From positions 31,006-95,005 of the forward strand of contig CAAEVV010000064.1 of NCBI GenBank assembly GCA_900759565.1: a stretch of 64,000 nt of DNA, written 5' to 3'. Below, one piece after another: positions 32,876-44,475 of the stretch; position 1 is the first letter of the stretch, and every line of letters starts with the position of its first letter. Origin of the DNA: an uncultured Collinsella sp. GTDB lineage: Bacteria > Actinomycetota > Coriobacteriia > Coriobacteriales > Coriobacteriaceae. Both the position numbers and the translations under genes were made by a program. The notes below the pieces were generated by a model. That model was given only the letters and a program-made list of their open reading frames with translations. It ran no database searches and had not been told where the DNA came from.

Positions 32876-34105
32876 ATGGATCGAAACGAACTCGACCCCA
32901 GCGTCCCCAGCGCCACGGAGGTCAAGAAGATCCCCCTCATCATTAAGGTGTACGCCGTCCTGTGCATCCTGTCCGGCGTGGGTACGCTCCCGTCGGTCGG
33001 CGCCTTTATGTGGCAGGTCATCACCGCACTCATCAACGGCAACGCCGCCGCCAAGCTCGGCGACAACACGCTCGTCGCGGTCGGACTGATTGTCGCCGGC
33101 ATCATGCTCTCGGCTGCCAGTGCCGTCATCTTGATCATCTTTGGCCTGGACCTCATCAAGAACCAGCGCCGCAATGCCGCCCGTCTGTCCTATATCCTTA
33201 TCGCATTGACCGTCGTCGAGCTTTTGGTTGACGTGATGCTCCAGGGCATCGGGCCTTTCTTGCTGCGCCCCGCCATCCAGCTCGGCATCCTCGTCGCGCT
33301 TTCGACCACCGTCGACCCCACGCTGCGCCAGGAGCGCGAGCTGCAACGCCGCCTGCAGGAAATGCTCGATCGCGACGCCGCCGCCGAGGGCATGCTCGGG
33401 CGCGATGAAACCGGCGAAGGCTACATCAAGCTCAACTACTTCAACCTGTTCTGGGTATTCTTTGTCTGCTGCATACTCGGCCTGATCGCCGAGGACATCT
33501 GGCACATGACGGTCGACGACCCCGGCGTCTACCAGAACCGCGCCGGCATGCTGTTTGGCCCCTTCAGCCCCATCTATGGATTTGGCGCCGTACTCATGAC
33601 CATGGTGCTCAACCGCTTCTACAAAAAGAACCCCATCATTATCTTTTTGGTGAGCGCGCTGCTCGGCGCGAGCTTTGAGGTGTTCGTGGGCTGGTTTATG
33701 CAGACCTCGTTTGGCGTGGTCTCGTGGAGCTACTCACATATGAAGCTCTTTGGCATGCCCGATCCGCTCGCCGTCCTTACCGGCGGACGTACCTGCACGG
33801 GCTTCGCCTGCCTGTGGGGCCTGGGTGGCCTCATCTGGATCAAGCTGCTGCTGCCGAGACTGCTCAAGCTCATCAACATGATTCCGTGGAAGAGTCGCTA
33901 CTCGGCTACTGTCATCTTCACCATCATTATGCTGCTCGATGGCGTTATGACGCTGCAGTCGCTCGATTATTGGTATCAGCGCGTCAACGGCACGGAACCG
34001 GATATTCCCGTTGCGCAGTTCTACGGCAAGTACTTCGATAATGACTTTATGGAGAATCGCTTCCAGAGCATGACCATGAGCCCCAAGGATGCGACGCGCG
34101 TGTAG
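32876..34105 (+). CDS. CmpB-family integral membrane protein (putative ABC-transporter type IV)
   Basis: A 409-residue membrane protein. The N-terminal half has four hydrophobic segments (starting VYAVLCILSGVGTLPSVG) and a charged loop (about 140-180). The C-terminal half matches the CmpB-type putative ABC permease family (PF06541): NLFWVFFVCCILGLIAEDIW, NRAGMLFGPFSPIYGFGAVL and SFEVFVGWFMQTSFGVVSW. No ATPase gene adjoins it, so the name of the family may mislead; its function is unknown. The ATG at 32876 is preceded by AGAAAGG. It ends 22 bases before a very long terminator-like hairpin. Confidence 0.75.
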   Translation: MDRNELDPSVPSATEVKKIPLIIKVYAVLCILSGVGTLPSVGAFMWQVITALINGNAAAKLGDNTLVAVGLIVAGIMLSAASAVILIIFGLDLIKNQRRNAARLSYILIALTVVELLVDVMLQGIGPFLLRPAIQLGILVALSTTVDPTLRQERELQRRLQEMLDRDAAAEGMLGRDETGEGYIKLNYFNLFWVFFVCCILGLIAEDIWHMTVDDPGVYQNRAGMLFGPFSPIYGFGAVLMTMVLNRFYKKNPIIIFLVSALLGASFEVFVGWFMQTSFGVVSWSYSHMKLFGMPDPLAVLTGGRTCTGFACLWGLGGLIWIKLLLPRLLKLINMIPWKSRYSATVIFTIIMLLDGVMTLQSLDYWYQRVNGTEPDIPVAQFYGKYFDNDFMENRFQSMTMSPKDATRV

Positions 34106-34126
34106 CGCCAACCGCGTCCAAAACGC

Positions 34127-34217
34127 AAAATGCCCGCCGGTATCACACTGAACTGCCTCCCATTTCTTGGACATGAGAAATGGGAGGCAGTTCAGTGTGA
34201 TACCGGCGGGCATTTTT
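34127..34217. terminator. 41-bp perfect hairpin between converging genes
   Basis: Bases 34127-34167 and 34176-34216 are perfect complements (arms beginning AAAATGCCCGCCGGTATCAC), separated by the 8-nt loop TGGACATG. T-tracts on both strands make it a two-way terminator for the CmpB-family gene and the MoaE-like gene. Its stem is far longer than termination needs. Confidence 0.9.
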
Positions 34218-34246
34218 ATAAACGAGTCTTCTGTCGACGCAAGCCT

Positions 34247-34666
34247 CTACGCCTCGCGCTCGACCTCACTTACGCATTCGTTCTTGATGGTACCAACGAG
34301 TGCCTGCAGCGCATCGACCACGTGCGGGCGAATGTCCCCGCCGATGAGCACGAGCATGATGTCGTCACCCACGGCGAGTTCGCCGCTTGCCAGCCACACG
34401 CGCACATAGCCGATACCCGGCATCGCACTCGTGGCCTCGATAGCAGCCTGCACCTTCTGAGCATCGAAGCCGAACACCATGCCGCCCACCCTGCGTCCGG
34501 GAGCTACGCCATCGGTTTCGATCCCGCGAACCTCGGACTTGGGCGTCGCACGCACCACACCGTTATGCGTCAGATACATCCCACAGCCTGCCGCCGAAGC
34601 ATCGGCCTTGGCCTCGCGCAGCCAAGCATCAACCGAAGGCATCGTTTTGCCATTCTCGAGCATCAT
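34247..34666 (-). CDS. MoaE-like molybdopterin synthase family protein
   Basis: A 139-residue protein resembling MoaE, the large subunit of molybdopterin synthase. It shows MYLTHNGVVRATPK, GGMVFGFDAQKVQAAIEAT, GIGYVRVWLASGELAVGDDI and the C-terminal VVDALQALVGTIKNE. In MoaE the end carries the catalytic KxPxWK motif; here only IKNE is left, and no moaD or other moa gene is near. It may be a non-catalytic paralogue. The start is ATG 34666 or the adjacent ATG 34663, behind AAGGGAG. It converges on the CmpB-family gene. Confidence 0.7.
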   Translation of the reverse strand: MMLENGKTMPSVDAWLREAKADASAAGCGMYLTHNGVVRATPKSEVRGIETDGVAPGRRVGGMVFGFDAQKVQAAIEATSAMPGIGYVRVWLASGELAVGDDIMLVLIGGDIRPHVVDALQALVGTIKNECVSEVEREA

Positions 34667-34730
34667 TTCTCCCTTAACGTAGTCGAGTAGCTAATTTGGG
34701 ACGGAGCTCTTTTAGCTACCCCTGGATAAT

Positions 34731-35729
34731 CTATTCCTCGACCGGCGTGAGCACCATGACGGCACGCGTGTTGCTCAGCGATAACGAACGACAGGTCACA
34801 AGCGTTACGACCTTGGTTGCCGAAGCGGCACGATCGGTGGCATCGCTCGCCACGGCAGAGGCACCGTCAAGCATCTCGGACAGGTAGTTCTTGAGCCCGT
34901 CGTCACCCTCAAAGTTGGTCGCGCGCGCCTTGGCATACGTGTCCTCGACAACTTTGGTCGCCAGTGGTCGCAGTTTATAGGTGGCGTCGCGCGTGATGTA
35001 ATACACGTACTCTATGCTGTCGAACGTCACCTGATCGGTCGTGTCCGAGATCACATTGAACATCGATCCGTCGTTCATGTGGTGGCCGTAGATCGTGGTC
35101 TGCTGATCCACCATGCCCGGCGCGGTGTCATTGCTATCCAGGAAAATGGCCCCGGATGCATTGGCCGTACCGTCGAACAGCGTGTTGAGGTATTTGGAGT
35201 TGTTGTTGGTCTGCACCACGGGATAGTTGATGTTGGTTCCCGGCGCGTAAATCCAACCCACAACCTCGGGATTTGTCTGGGCAAGTGCATCGAAGTCGAT
35301 AATCGGCACGCCGCTGGCGTCCTTATCGCTTACATATTGCTTCTCGATTTTCTGGTACGAATCGCTTGCCTGTTTATAGCCAATCTGAGCATTGATAAAG
35401 ATGGCAGCGGCGGCAACAATCAGGCCGATGCCGATGATGATGAGCAGAATGGGAATAATGGAGCGGCGCTTTTTGCGCGGCGGCTCGGTGTAATCCGACG
35501 GCGCGGCATGCGATGAAGACCGGGGCGGCTTCTTAGCGTTGCTATAAGATGAAGGTCGATATGCGGCTGGCGCGTCCTGTCGACGATGCGTCGCCGGCGT
35601 CACGGGGCGCGGCGCGCGCGGCTGCTGAGGAGAGGATGTCCGACCCTGCTGTGCCGCATGGGCAGCACCCGGCTTCGACGGATCGGGAATCTGAGAAGCC
35701 TTGAATCGTTTTCCCTGATAGTCGGACAT
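34731..35729 (-). CDS. srtB: Class B sortase
   Basis: A 332-residue membrane transpeptidase. It has a long, basic and Pro/Ser-rich cytoplasmic tail (1-90), a transmembrane helix (about 91-113) and an extracellular sortase domain. The SrtB features are NYPVVQTNNNSKYLN, the catalytic His in TIYGHHMND (H216), Cys in TLVTCRS (C313) and Arg in SNTRAVMV (R322). It would attach LPXTG-like proteins to the cell wall or link pilins; no substrate gene adjoins it. The pilin operon at 54.6-60 kb is a candidate. The ATG at 35729 has AAGGAGAG upstream. It is 35 bases behind purE on the same strand. Confidence 0.9.
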   Translation of the reverse strand: MSDYQGKRFKASQIPDPSKPGAAHAAQQGRTSSPQQPRAPRPVTPATHRRQDAPAAYRPSSYSNAKKPPRSSSHAAPSDYTEPPRKKRRSIIPILLIIIGIGLIVAAAAIFINAQIGYKQASDSYQKIEKQYVSDKDASGVPIIDFDALAQTNPEVVGWIYAPGTNINYPVVQTNNNSKYLNTLFDGTANASGAIFLDSNDTAPGMVDQQTTIYGHHMNDGSMFNVISDTTDQVTFDSIEYVYYITRDATYKLRPLATKVVEDTYAKARATNFEGDDGLKNYLSEMLDGASAVASDATDRAASATKVVTLVTCRSLSLSNTRAVMVLTPVEE

Positions 35730-35764
35730 GGCTCTCCTTATACTGCGGTGAAACGACGGAACGC

Positions 35765-36229
35765 CTAGGCGTCGGCCATCTCCTGCTTCATCTTCTCGAT
35801 AACCTTGCGATACTCGGGGTCGCAAGCGCCTAGAATCTGCGTGGCGTAGATGGCGGCGTTCTTGGCGCCGTTGATGGCAACGCAGGCCACGGGCACGCCC
35901 GAAGGCATCTGCACCATCGACAGCAGCGAATCCATACCGCCCAGGTCACTCGTCTTCATAGGCACGCCGATAACCGGCAGCGGCGTAAAGGCAGCCACGA
36001 CACCACCCAGGTGAGCGGCCTTGCCGGCGGCGGCGATAATCACTTTGATACCGCGCTCGGCGGCAGTCGAAGCCCACTCGTGGACCTTCACCGGTGTGCG
36101 GTGTGCGCTCGCAATGACAAGCTCATAGGGCACACCGAGCGCCTCGAGCTCGGCGGTGCAACCTTCCATAACGCCCAGATCGGACTTGGAACCCATGATG
36201 ATCCCGACAACCGGCTTTTGATCTGCCAT
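35765..36229 (-). CDS. purE: N5-carboxyaminoimidazole ribonucleotide mutase
   Basis: A 154-residue class I PurE, which moves the carboxyl group to form CAIR in purine synthesis. The signatures are GIIMGSKSDLGVMEGC, ASAHRTPVKVHEWA and IAAAGKAAHLGGVVAAFTPL, then GVPMKTSDLGGMDSLLSMVQMP. The length is typical. The ATG at 36229 is nine bases behind AGGAGG. A -10-like TATACT (36293-36298, minus strand) lies upstream. No purK follows; sortase is the next gene. Confidence 0.95.
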   Translation of the reverse strand: MADQKPVVGIIMGSKSDLGVMEGCTAELEALGVPYELVIASAHRTPVKVHEWASTAAERGIKVIIAAAGKAAHLGGVVAAFTPLPVIGVPMKTSDLGGMDSLLSMVQMPSGVPVACVAINGAKNAAIYATQILGACDPEYRKVIEKMKQEMADA

Positions 36230-36315
36230 AAACAAAGACCTCCTGTTGAGAGCGGTGACGCGGCGAATCCGCGACCCTTAACTACTGAGAGTAGTATAGC
36301 TGCTCCCGTCCCCGC

Positions 36316-36420
36316 GGTCCCCGGGTGCCCCGCGGCGGGCTGGGTTTTTATCTTCGCTCCCCTTGCTTCGCAAAGTCGCTCAGACAATAAACCCAGCCCG
36401 CCGCGGGGCACCCGGGGACC
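36316..36420. repeat. Long hairpin A: 32-bp perfect arms, 41-nt loop
   Basis: Arms 36316-36347 and 36389-36420 (beginning GGTCCCCGGGTGCCCCGCGG) are perfect complements. The loop contains CTTCGCTCC...AGTCGCTCA, which recurs inverted in hairpin C. It lies between purE and carB. Confidence 0.9.
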
Positions 36421-36461
36421 TACCGGGGATTGCCATGACGTACGTTGGCTGAACTATTAAC

Positions 36462-36497
36462 GTGGGATCCGCCGTTCGAACGAACGGCGGATCCCAC
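36462..36497. repeat. Hairpin B: 17-bp perfect palindrome
   Basis: GTGGGATCCGCCGTTCG and its complement surround a central AA. On the plus strand CTTTTT follows after a short gap. It lies between hairpins A and C. Confidence 0.9.
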
Positions 36498-36570
36498 ACT
36501 CACTTTTTATTCAGCCCCAGTCATCGCGCAAAGCCCCTTCCACAGCACACGGTGCACCCGAGTCACCGAA

Positions 36571-36659
36571 GGCCGGGACGGAGGGGGCCGAGTTTCCCAC
36601 TGAGCGACTCTGCTTGCAGCCGGAGCGAAGGGGGAAACTCGGCCCCCTCCGCTCCGGCC
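36571..36659. repeat. Long hairpin C: 20-bp core arms, loop related to hairpin A
   Basis: CGGAGGGGGCCGAGTTTCCC (36579-36598) is the complement of 36632-36651; outer GGCCGG and CCGGCC extend it. The loop holds TGAGCGACT and GGAGCGAAG, the reverse complement of the hairpin A loop themes. It begins 12 bases after the carB stop and could end its transcript. Confidence 0.88.
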
Positions 36660-36671
36660 GGACAGGTCACA

Positions 36672-39986
<3,315 letters not shown>

Positions 39987-39987
39987 G

Positions 39988-41427
39988 TTAGTTCTCCTCG
40001 GTCTCAGCGGTCTCGGACTCAGTAAAGTTCCAGCCGGCAAGGCGGTCCTTCGCGGTGTCGATGTCCAGGTAGTTTTCCTCGCCGTCCATGAGTCGCGTAA
40101 AGGCGGTAAAGAGATAGTGGGCATCGGTGGGGCCAGGCGAGGCCTCGGGGTGGTACTGGACCGAGAAGCACGGGGCGTCGAGCAGCTGGATGCCCTCCGC
40201 GGTGCCGTCGTTGAGGTTCACGTGCGTCAGGCGAATGCGGCCAAAGCGCTCGTTCATCACGACCGGCGCGATTCCGCGGCGCACCCAGACGCGCAGATCT
40301 CCATCGGCCGCATGCTCGGTCTCGCCGCCGGAAAGCTCGGGGACAAGCTTGCCCAAGCTGGGGAACAGCAGGCCAAAGCCATGGTTTTGCGCGGTGATCT
40401 CCACACGGCGGCTTACCAGGTTCATAACCGGCTGGTTGCCACCGCGGTGACCGAACTTAAGCTTTTCCATCTGGGCGCCGCAGGCCAGGCTGATCATCTG
40501 GTGACCAAGACAAATACCAAAGACCGGTACCTTGCCGATCAGCTGCTGCACCTGCTCGTAGGTCTCCACCACGGCATCGGGGTCGCCGGGGCCATTGGAC
40601 AAAAAGACGCCATCGGGATTCATGTCGAGCACCTCACTCGCGGGCGTATCCCACGGCACGACGGTAAGGTCGCAGCCGGCGCGGACCAGCCCCTCCAGAA
40701 TACCGCGCTTCACACCGCAGTCGTAGGCGACCACTTTGTGACGGGCAGGAGCGGCAACCGCAAGTGAAAAGTCATGCGTGGCAGGCAGGTCGGCGGCCAC
40801 AAACTCGTGAGGTACGGGGCAACTTACGGTCTTGACCAGGTTCTCGCCTACCAGCGTGGGCGCAGCGGCCAGACGCTCGGCAAGCTCGTCGACGTCGAAG
40901 ATCTCGGTTGAGATGATGCCCATCTTGGAACCATTGTCGCGCAGATGGCGCACCAGGGCGCGAGTGTCGACACCCTCGATAGCGACGATGCCGTGAGCGC
41001 GCAGGTACTCCGGCACGCTGACGGCCGAACGCCAGTTAGAAGGCGTGGCGCACATGTCGCGAACGATCATGCCGCGCATGGCCGGAGCGCTCGCAGGGCG
41101 CACGGCGTCGCCGGGGAAGGCCGACTGGACGTCGGTCTCGTCGATACCGTAGTTGCCGATCTGCGGATAGGTCATGGTTACGATTTGGCCGGCATAACTT
41201 GGGTCGGTCATGACCTCAAAGTAGCCCTCGAGCGAGGTGTTGAAGCAGACTTCGCCGGTCGCGGTGCCCTCGGCGCCGCATGCACGTCCATAAAAAATGG
41301 TCCCATCCTCAAGATACAGGATGCAGGGACCGCAGGTGCCCTTGCTGGTTTTGGCCAGCATACGCTGGCAAAGCTCGCTGGGCGCGAAGGTGCGGGCGGC
41401 AGCGCCCGCGGTATGGTTGTTCGCCAT
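39988..41427 (-). CDS. carA: Carbamoyl-phosphate synthase small chain (glutaminase)
   Basis: A 479-residue glutaminase that feeds ammonia to CarB. It shows CARS N-domain motifs ([30 protein letters not shown]) and a class I GATase core with [14 protein letters not shown] and a C-terminal HPE in [17 protein letters not shown]. It is about 100 residues longer than usual: about 33 extra at the N-terminus, with CxxC-like TCGPC, and about 40 after the GATase. The ATG at 41427 has AAGGAG upstream. The transcript leader carries a PyrR-type hairpin. Confidence 0.95.
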   Translation of the reverse strand: MANNHTAGAAARTFAPSELCQRMLAKTSKGTCGPCILYLEDGTIFYGRACGAEGTATGEVCFNTSLEGYFEVMTDPSYAGQIVTMTYPQIGNYGIDETDVQSAFPGDAVRPASAPAMRGMIVRDMCATPSNWRSAVSVPEYLRAHGIVAIEGVDTRALVRHLRDNGSKMGIISTEIFDVDELAERLAAAPTLVGENLVKTVSCPVPHEFVAADLPATHDFSLAVAAPARHKVVAYDCGVKRGILEGLVRAGCDLTVVPWDTPASEVLDMNPDGVFLSNGPGDPDAVVETYEQVQQLIGKVPVFGICLGHQMISLACGAQMEKLKFGHRGGNQPVMNLVSRRVEITAQNHGFGLLFPSLGKLVPELSGGETEHAADGDLRVWVRRGIAPVVMNERFGRIRLTHVNLNDGTAEGIQLLDAPCFSVQYHPEASPGPTDAHYLFTAFTRLMDGEENYLDIDTAKDRLAGWNFTESETAETEEN

Positions 41428-41438
41428 AATTCTCCTTC

Positions 41439-41456
41439 CCGGTCTCACAGGACCGG
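41439..41456 (-). promoter_or_regulatory. PyrR-binding hairpin in the carA leader
   Basis: The minus-strand RNA reads CCGGTCCTGTGAGACCGG, immediately before the ribosome-binding site GGAAGGAG of carA. Stem CCGGTC/GACCGG with loop CTGTGA matches the known PyrR recognition theme (TCCNGNGAG). Its place suggests that PyrR with UMP blocks translation of carAB, rather than acting by attenuation. A -10-like TACAAT lies at 41486-41491. Confidence 0.7.
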
Positions 41457-41587
41457 CTTAAAGGTGTGTAGTTAGGCCTCGCGGTATTGTAACCGCAAGC
41501 ATGCCTCATGGCGTTAATTTCATCGAAATGTTTACGAAATGATAATTATGACTTTCTATGCATAATGATTTTTCTGGGACGGGGATT

Positions 41588-41630
41588 AAAAAATCATCCC
41601 GCGCGGGCTTGTGGCTCACGCGGGATGATG
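41588..41630 (-). terminator. Terminator of the membrane-anchored unknown gene
   Basis: On the minus strand ATCATCCCGCG pairs with CGCGGGATGAT around a 15-nt loop and is followed by TTTTTTAATC, six bases past the stop codon. Confidence 0.85.
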
Positions 41631-41635
41631 GCGTC

Positions 41636-42601
41636 TTACTTTTTCTTGTCCTGTTCCAGCAGTTCGGACGGTGTGCGATCGGGCTTGCCGCCGCGGAAAA
41701 TCTCGCGGCCATGCAGACGATGCTCCAGGTCACGCTCGGCCTTTTCCTCGTCAATCTTGGTCTGGCTCACCACCGGGTCCTCAATCAACGACGACACCGA
41801 GTTCACCTGCTTCTGAATGCGCTCGGCGATGGTGTCATCCATACTCACGATGCGCATCTTCCAGTCGATACTCGTGGCGTTGGATGAGCTCTTGGTCCAC
41901 ACGAACGTCAAAATGGCGCTCTGGTGGCCGCGCGCGGGGAACATGCCAAAGAAGGAATCGTGCTGAATGTTGCTATCCTCGTCGATATAGGCGTGAACGT
42001 TATACACCACGCGGTCGATCTTGTCGTTGAGCAACGCGTTGGTCGCAAGCGCCGCGGCCTGAATCTGCCCGTTGGACAACAGCTCGAGCTCGTTGGCAGA
42101 AGACGTGTCCAACACCGTCACCTCGACCGTGCCCGTGCGTTCATCGGCTTCATCGACGGTGAAGTCGAGCGGGAACTGCGTAAAGCCGTTGCCCCATTCA
42201 AGTCCACCCTTGAGCGCGGTCGAGACGGTATCGACCGAAACGCTCTCGGACAGGTTGGCGGTGTTCAGACGACGCATCACGCCGTAGCCAATCTGCATGC
42301 CCACGATCAGCACCAAAATACCGATGACCACGGCCATCGCGGTCTTCGTAATGGTATGGCTCACCTGCGAGCCCGAAGGATCGTCCTCGGACAGCGGGTC
42401 GATATGTTTTGCCTGGCTCGCGCGGTCCTCGCTGCGCAGCTGCGCTAGCGCCGCTTTGTCACCGCGCTTGGCCGCAGCCTCCTTCTCACGCATGCGCTCG
42501 GTACGCTTTTTGGCGAGCGTGGGATCCAAGACGCCGGATGCATCGATTTCGGAGAATAACTCCGTCACTTCTTCCGGAGTCAAAGGGTTCTTGTCAGCCA
42601 T
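41636..42601 (-). CDS. Membrane-anchored protein of unknown function
   Basis: A 321-residue protein with an N-terminal charged cytoplasmic region (1-80, containing KKRTERMREKEAAAKRGDKA), one transmembrane helix (about 88-108, AMAVVIGILVLIVGMQIGYG) and an outside part of mixed composition (about 110-320). No catalytic motif or known domain was recognised. It follows the ABC exporter by 19 bases on the same strand, so the two may be co-transcribed; a link in function is only inference. The ATG at 42601 has AGGAAG upstream. Confidence 0.65.
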   Translation of the reverse strand: MADKNPLTPEEVTELFSEIDASGVLDPTLAKKRTERMREKEAAAKRGDKAALAQLRSEDRASQAKHIDPLSEDDPSGSQVSHTITKTAMAVVIGILVLIVGMQIGYGVMRRLNTANLSESVSVDTVSTALKGGLEWGNGFTQFPLDFTVDEADERTGTVEVTVLDTSSANELELLSNGQIQAAALATNALLNDKIDRVVYNVHAYIDEDSNIQHDSFFGMFPARGHQSAILTFVWTKSSSNATSIDWKMRIVSMDDTIAERIQKQVNSVSSLIEDPVVSQTKIDEEKAERDLEHRLHGREIFRGGKPDRTPSELLEQDKKK

Positions 42602-42620
42602 AAACTTCCTGTCATATCAA

Positions 42621-44393
42621 TCAGTCGAGCTCGTGCGCACGCGCACCTTCGAACTGCATTCGATAGTAACGGGCATAGGTGCCGCCACGGGCGAGAAGCT
42701 CCTCGTGCGTGCCACGCTCCACAACGCGACCATGCTCAACGGTCGCAATCTCATCGGCATGCTTAATGGTCGAAAGACGGTGGGCGATGATAATCGTGGT
42801 GCGGCCGCGTGCCAGCTCTTCGAGCGACTCCTGCACCGCCTCCTCGCTCTCGTTATCCAAAGCACTCGTCGCCTCGTCCAAAATCAGGATCTTGGGGTTC
42901 TTGAGAAACACGCGCGCGATGGCAACGCGCTGCTTCTGTCCGCCCGAAAGACGGCTGCCGCGCTCGCCCACCACGGTGTCGTAGCCCTGCGGAAGCGACT
43001 CGATAAAGGCATCGATGTTGGCGCGACGGGCGGCCTCGGCGATCTCTTCTGCCGTAGCGCCCGGCTTGCCGTAGGCGATGTTCTCGCCAATCGTACCGTC
43101 AAATAGATAGACATCCTGCTGCACCAGGCCGATGGCGCGGCGCAGGCTCTGCTGCGTCACATCGCGCACGTCCTGGCCGTCGATGCTAATGGATCCGGTA
43201 GCCACGTCATAAAAACGCGGCAGCAGCGAACAAGTCGTGGACTTGCCGCCGCCCGAAGGGCCAACCAAAGCGATGGTCTGCCCGGGCTTGATGGACAGGT
43301 CCATATGGTCGATAACGGGACGCTCGTCGGCATAGCCCTCGCCCAGCTCGACATCCTCGTAGTTAAAGCACACGTCGTGATACTCCACGGCGCCGGCAGT
43401 CACCTGCAGATCCGTAGCGCCCGGCTTGTCCTGGATATCCGGCGCGGTCGAGAGCACCTCGTCCATACGTTTAAAGCCGGCGATAGCCTTCTGATACGTT
43501 TCGGCCGAATTGACGAGCGTCTCGAGCGGCGTGCAGAACAGCGAAATATAGAGTGCAAAGGTCGCCATATCGACCGCCTGCAGCTGTCCCTGGGCGACCA
43601 GCCAGCCGCCTAGCAGCACCACGATCACGTACAGCACGCCCGAGAGCAGACCATACGTCGCGGTGTAGACGCCCATGGCGTGATACATGTTCTCCTTGGA
43701 CGAAAGGTAGCGATCGTTAGAGGCACGGAACTTGGCGCGCTCGGTCTCCTCGTTGGCAAAGCTCTTGACTACGCGCATGCCCGCCAGCGAATCCTGCAGC
43801 TGCGCATTGATGCCACTGATCTTTTTGCGGTTGTCGCTAAAGACCTCGCGCATACGCATGTTCTGCCAAAACATGATGACCGCAAACGCCGCCGTCACCA
43901 CAGCCATGGCAAGTGCCAGCACCGGGGCGATGGTAAAGAGGATCACAAACGAGCCGATGATCTCGATGCCGCAGATGATGATCCACTCGGGCACGTGGTG
44001 CGCCGCCTCGCAGATATCGAACAGGTCGTTGACCACGCGGCTCATCATGTCGCCCGAGCTGTTGCGGTCGAAGTACGCAAAGCTAAAGCGCTCATACTGG
44101 TCGAACAGGTCCTCGCGCATCTTGGACTCCATACGCGCGCCCATCACGTGACCCCAATAGCTCACAAAATAGCGGCAGGCGCAGCGGACGGCATACATCA
44201 GTACCAAGCCCACCGCGATCATGCCGAGCGCCTGCATAATGGCAGCCTGACCCTGAGTAAACAGCCCACCGGTCAAATTGCGCAGGATAATGGGAAACGC
44301 CAGGTCAATGGCGGCAAGCACCAGAGCACAAACAGTATCAGCAACAAAAAGCCCCATCTGGGGCTCGTAATACGAAAGAAACCTCTTCAGCAT
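42621..44393 (-). CDS. ABC exporter half-transporter (MsbA/LmrA type)
   Basis: A 590-residue protein with a six-helix transmembrane domain (about 1-315, with the NDLFDICEAAHHVPEWIII coupling region) and an ATPase domain (about 340-590): Walker A GPSGGGKST, signature RLSGGQKQRVAIARVF, Walker B ILILDEATSALD and switch His in IAHRLSTIKHADEI. It would act as a homodimer exporting lipids, drugs or peptides; the substrate cannot be told. The Q-loop (GLVQQDVYLFDGT) is normal. The ATG at 44393 has GAGGA upstream. Confidence 0.93.
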   Translation of the reverse strand: MLKRFLSYYEPQMGLFVADTVCALVLAAIDLAFPIILRNLTGGLFTQGQAAIMQALGMIAVGLVLMYAVRCACRYFVSYWGHVMGARMESKMREDLFDQYERFSFAYFDRNSSGDMMSRVVNDLFDICEAAHHVPEWIIICGIEIIGSFVILFTIAPVLALAMAVVTAAFAVIMFWQNMRMREVFSDNRKKISGINAQLQDSLAGMRVVKSFANEETERAKFRASNDRYLSSKENMYHAMGVYTATYGLLSGVLYVIVVLLGGWLVAQGQLQAVDMATFALYISLFCTPLETLVNSAETYQKAIAGFKRMDEVLSTAPDIQDKPGATDLQVTAGAVEYHDVCFNYEDVELGEGYADERPVIDHMDLSIKPGQTIALVGPSGGGKSTTCSLLPRFYDVATGSISIDGQDVRDVTQQSLRRAIGLVQQDVYLFDGTIGENIAYGKPGATAEEIAEAARRANIDAFIESLPQGYDTVVGERGSRLSGGQKQRVAIARVFLKNPKILILDEATSALDNESEEAVQESLEELARGRTTIIIAHRLSTIKHADEIATVEHGRVVERGTHEELLARGGTYARYYRMQFEGARAHELD

Positions 44394-44423
44394 GTGATCC
44401 TCAAAGAAATATCAGCAACGTAA

Positions 44424-44463
44424 GGCCCTGGGACAAAGCAATCAGTAGTACTTGTCCCAGGGC
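44424..44463 (-). terminator. Hairpin after the NUDIX gene
   Basis: GCCCTGGGACAA and TTGTCCCAGGGC pair, between the NUDIX stop (44476) and the ABC exporter start (44393), on the minus strand. It lacks a long T-tract. Confidence 0.6.
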
Positions 44464-44475
44464 TATCCCCACTCG

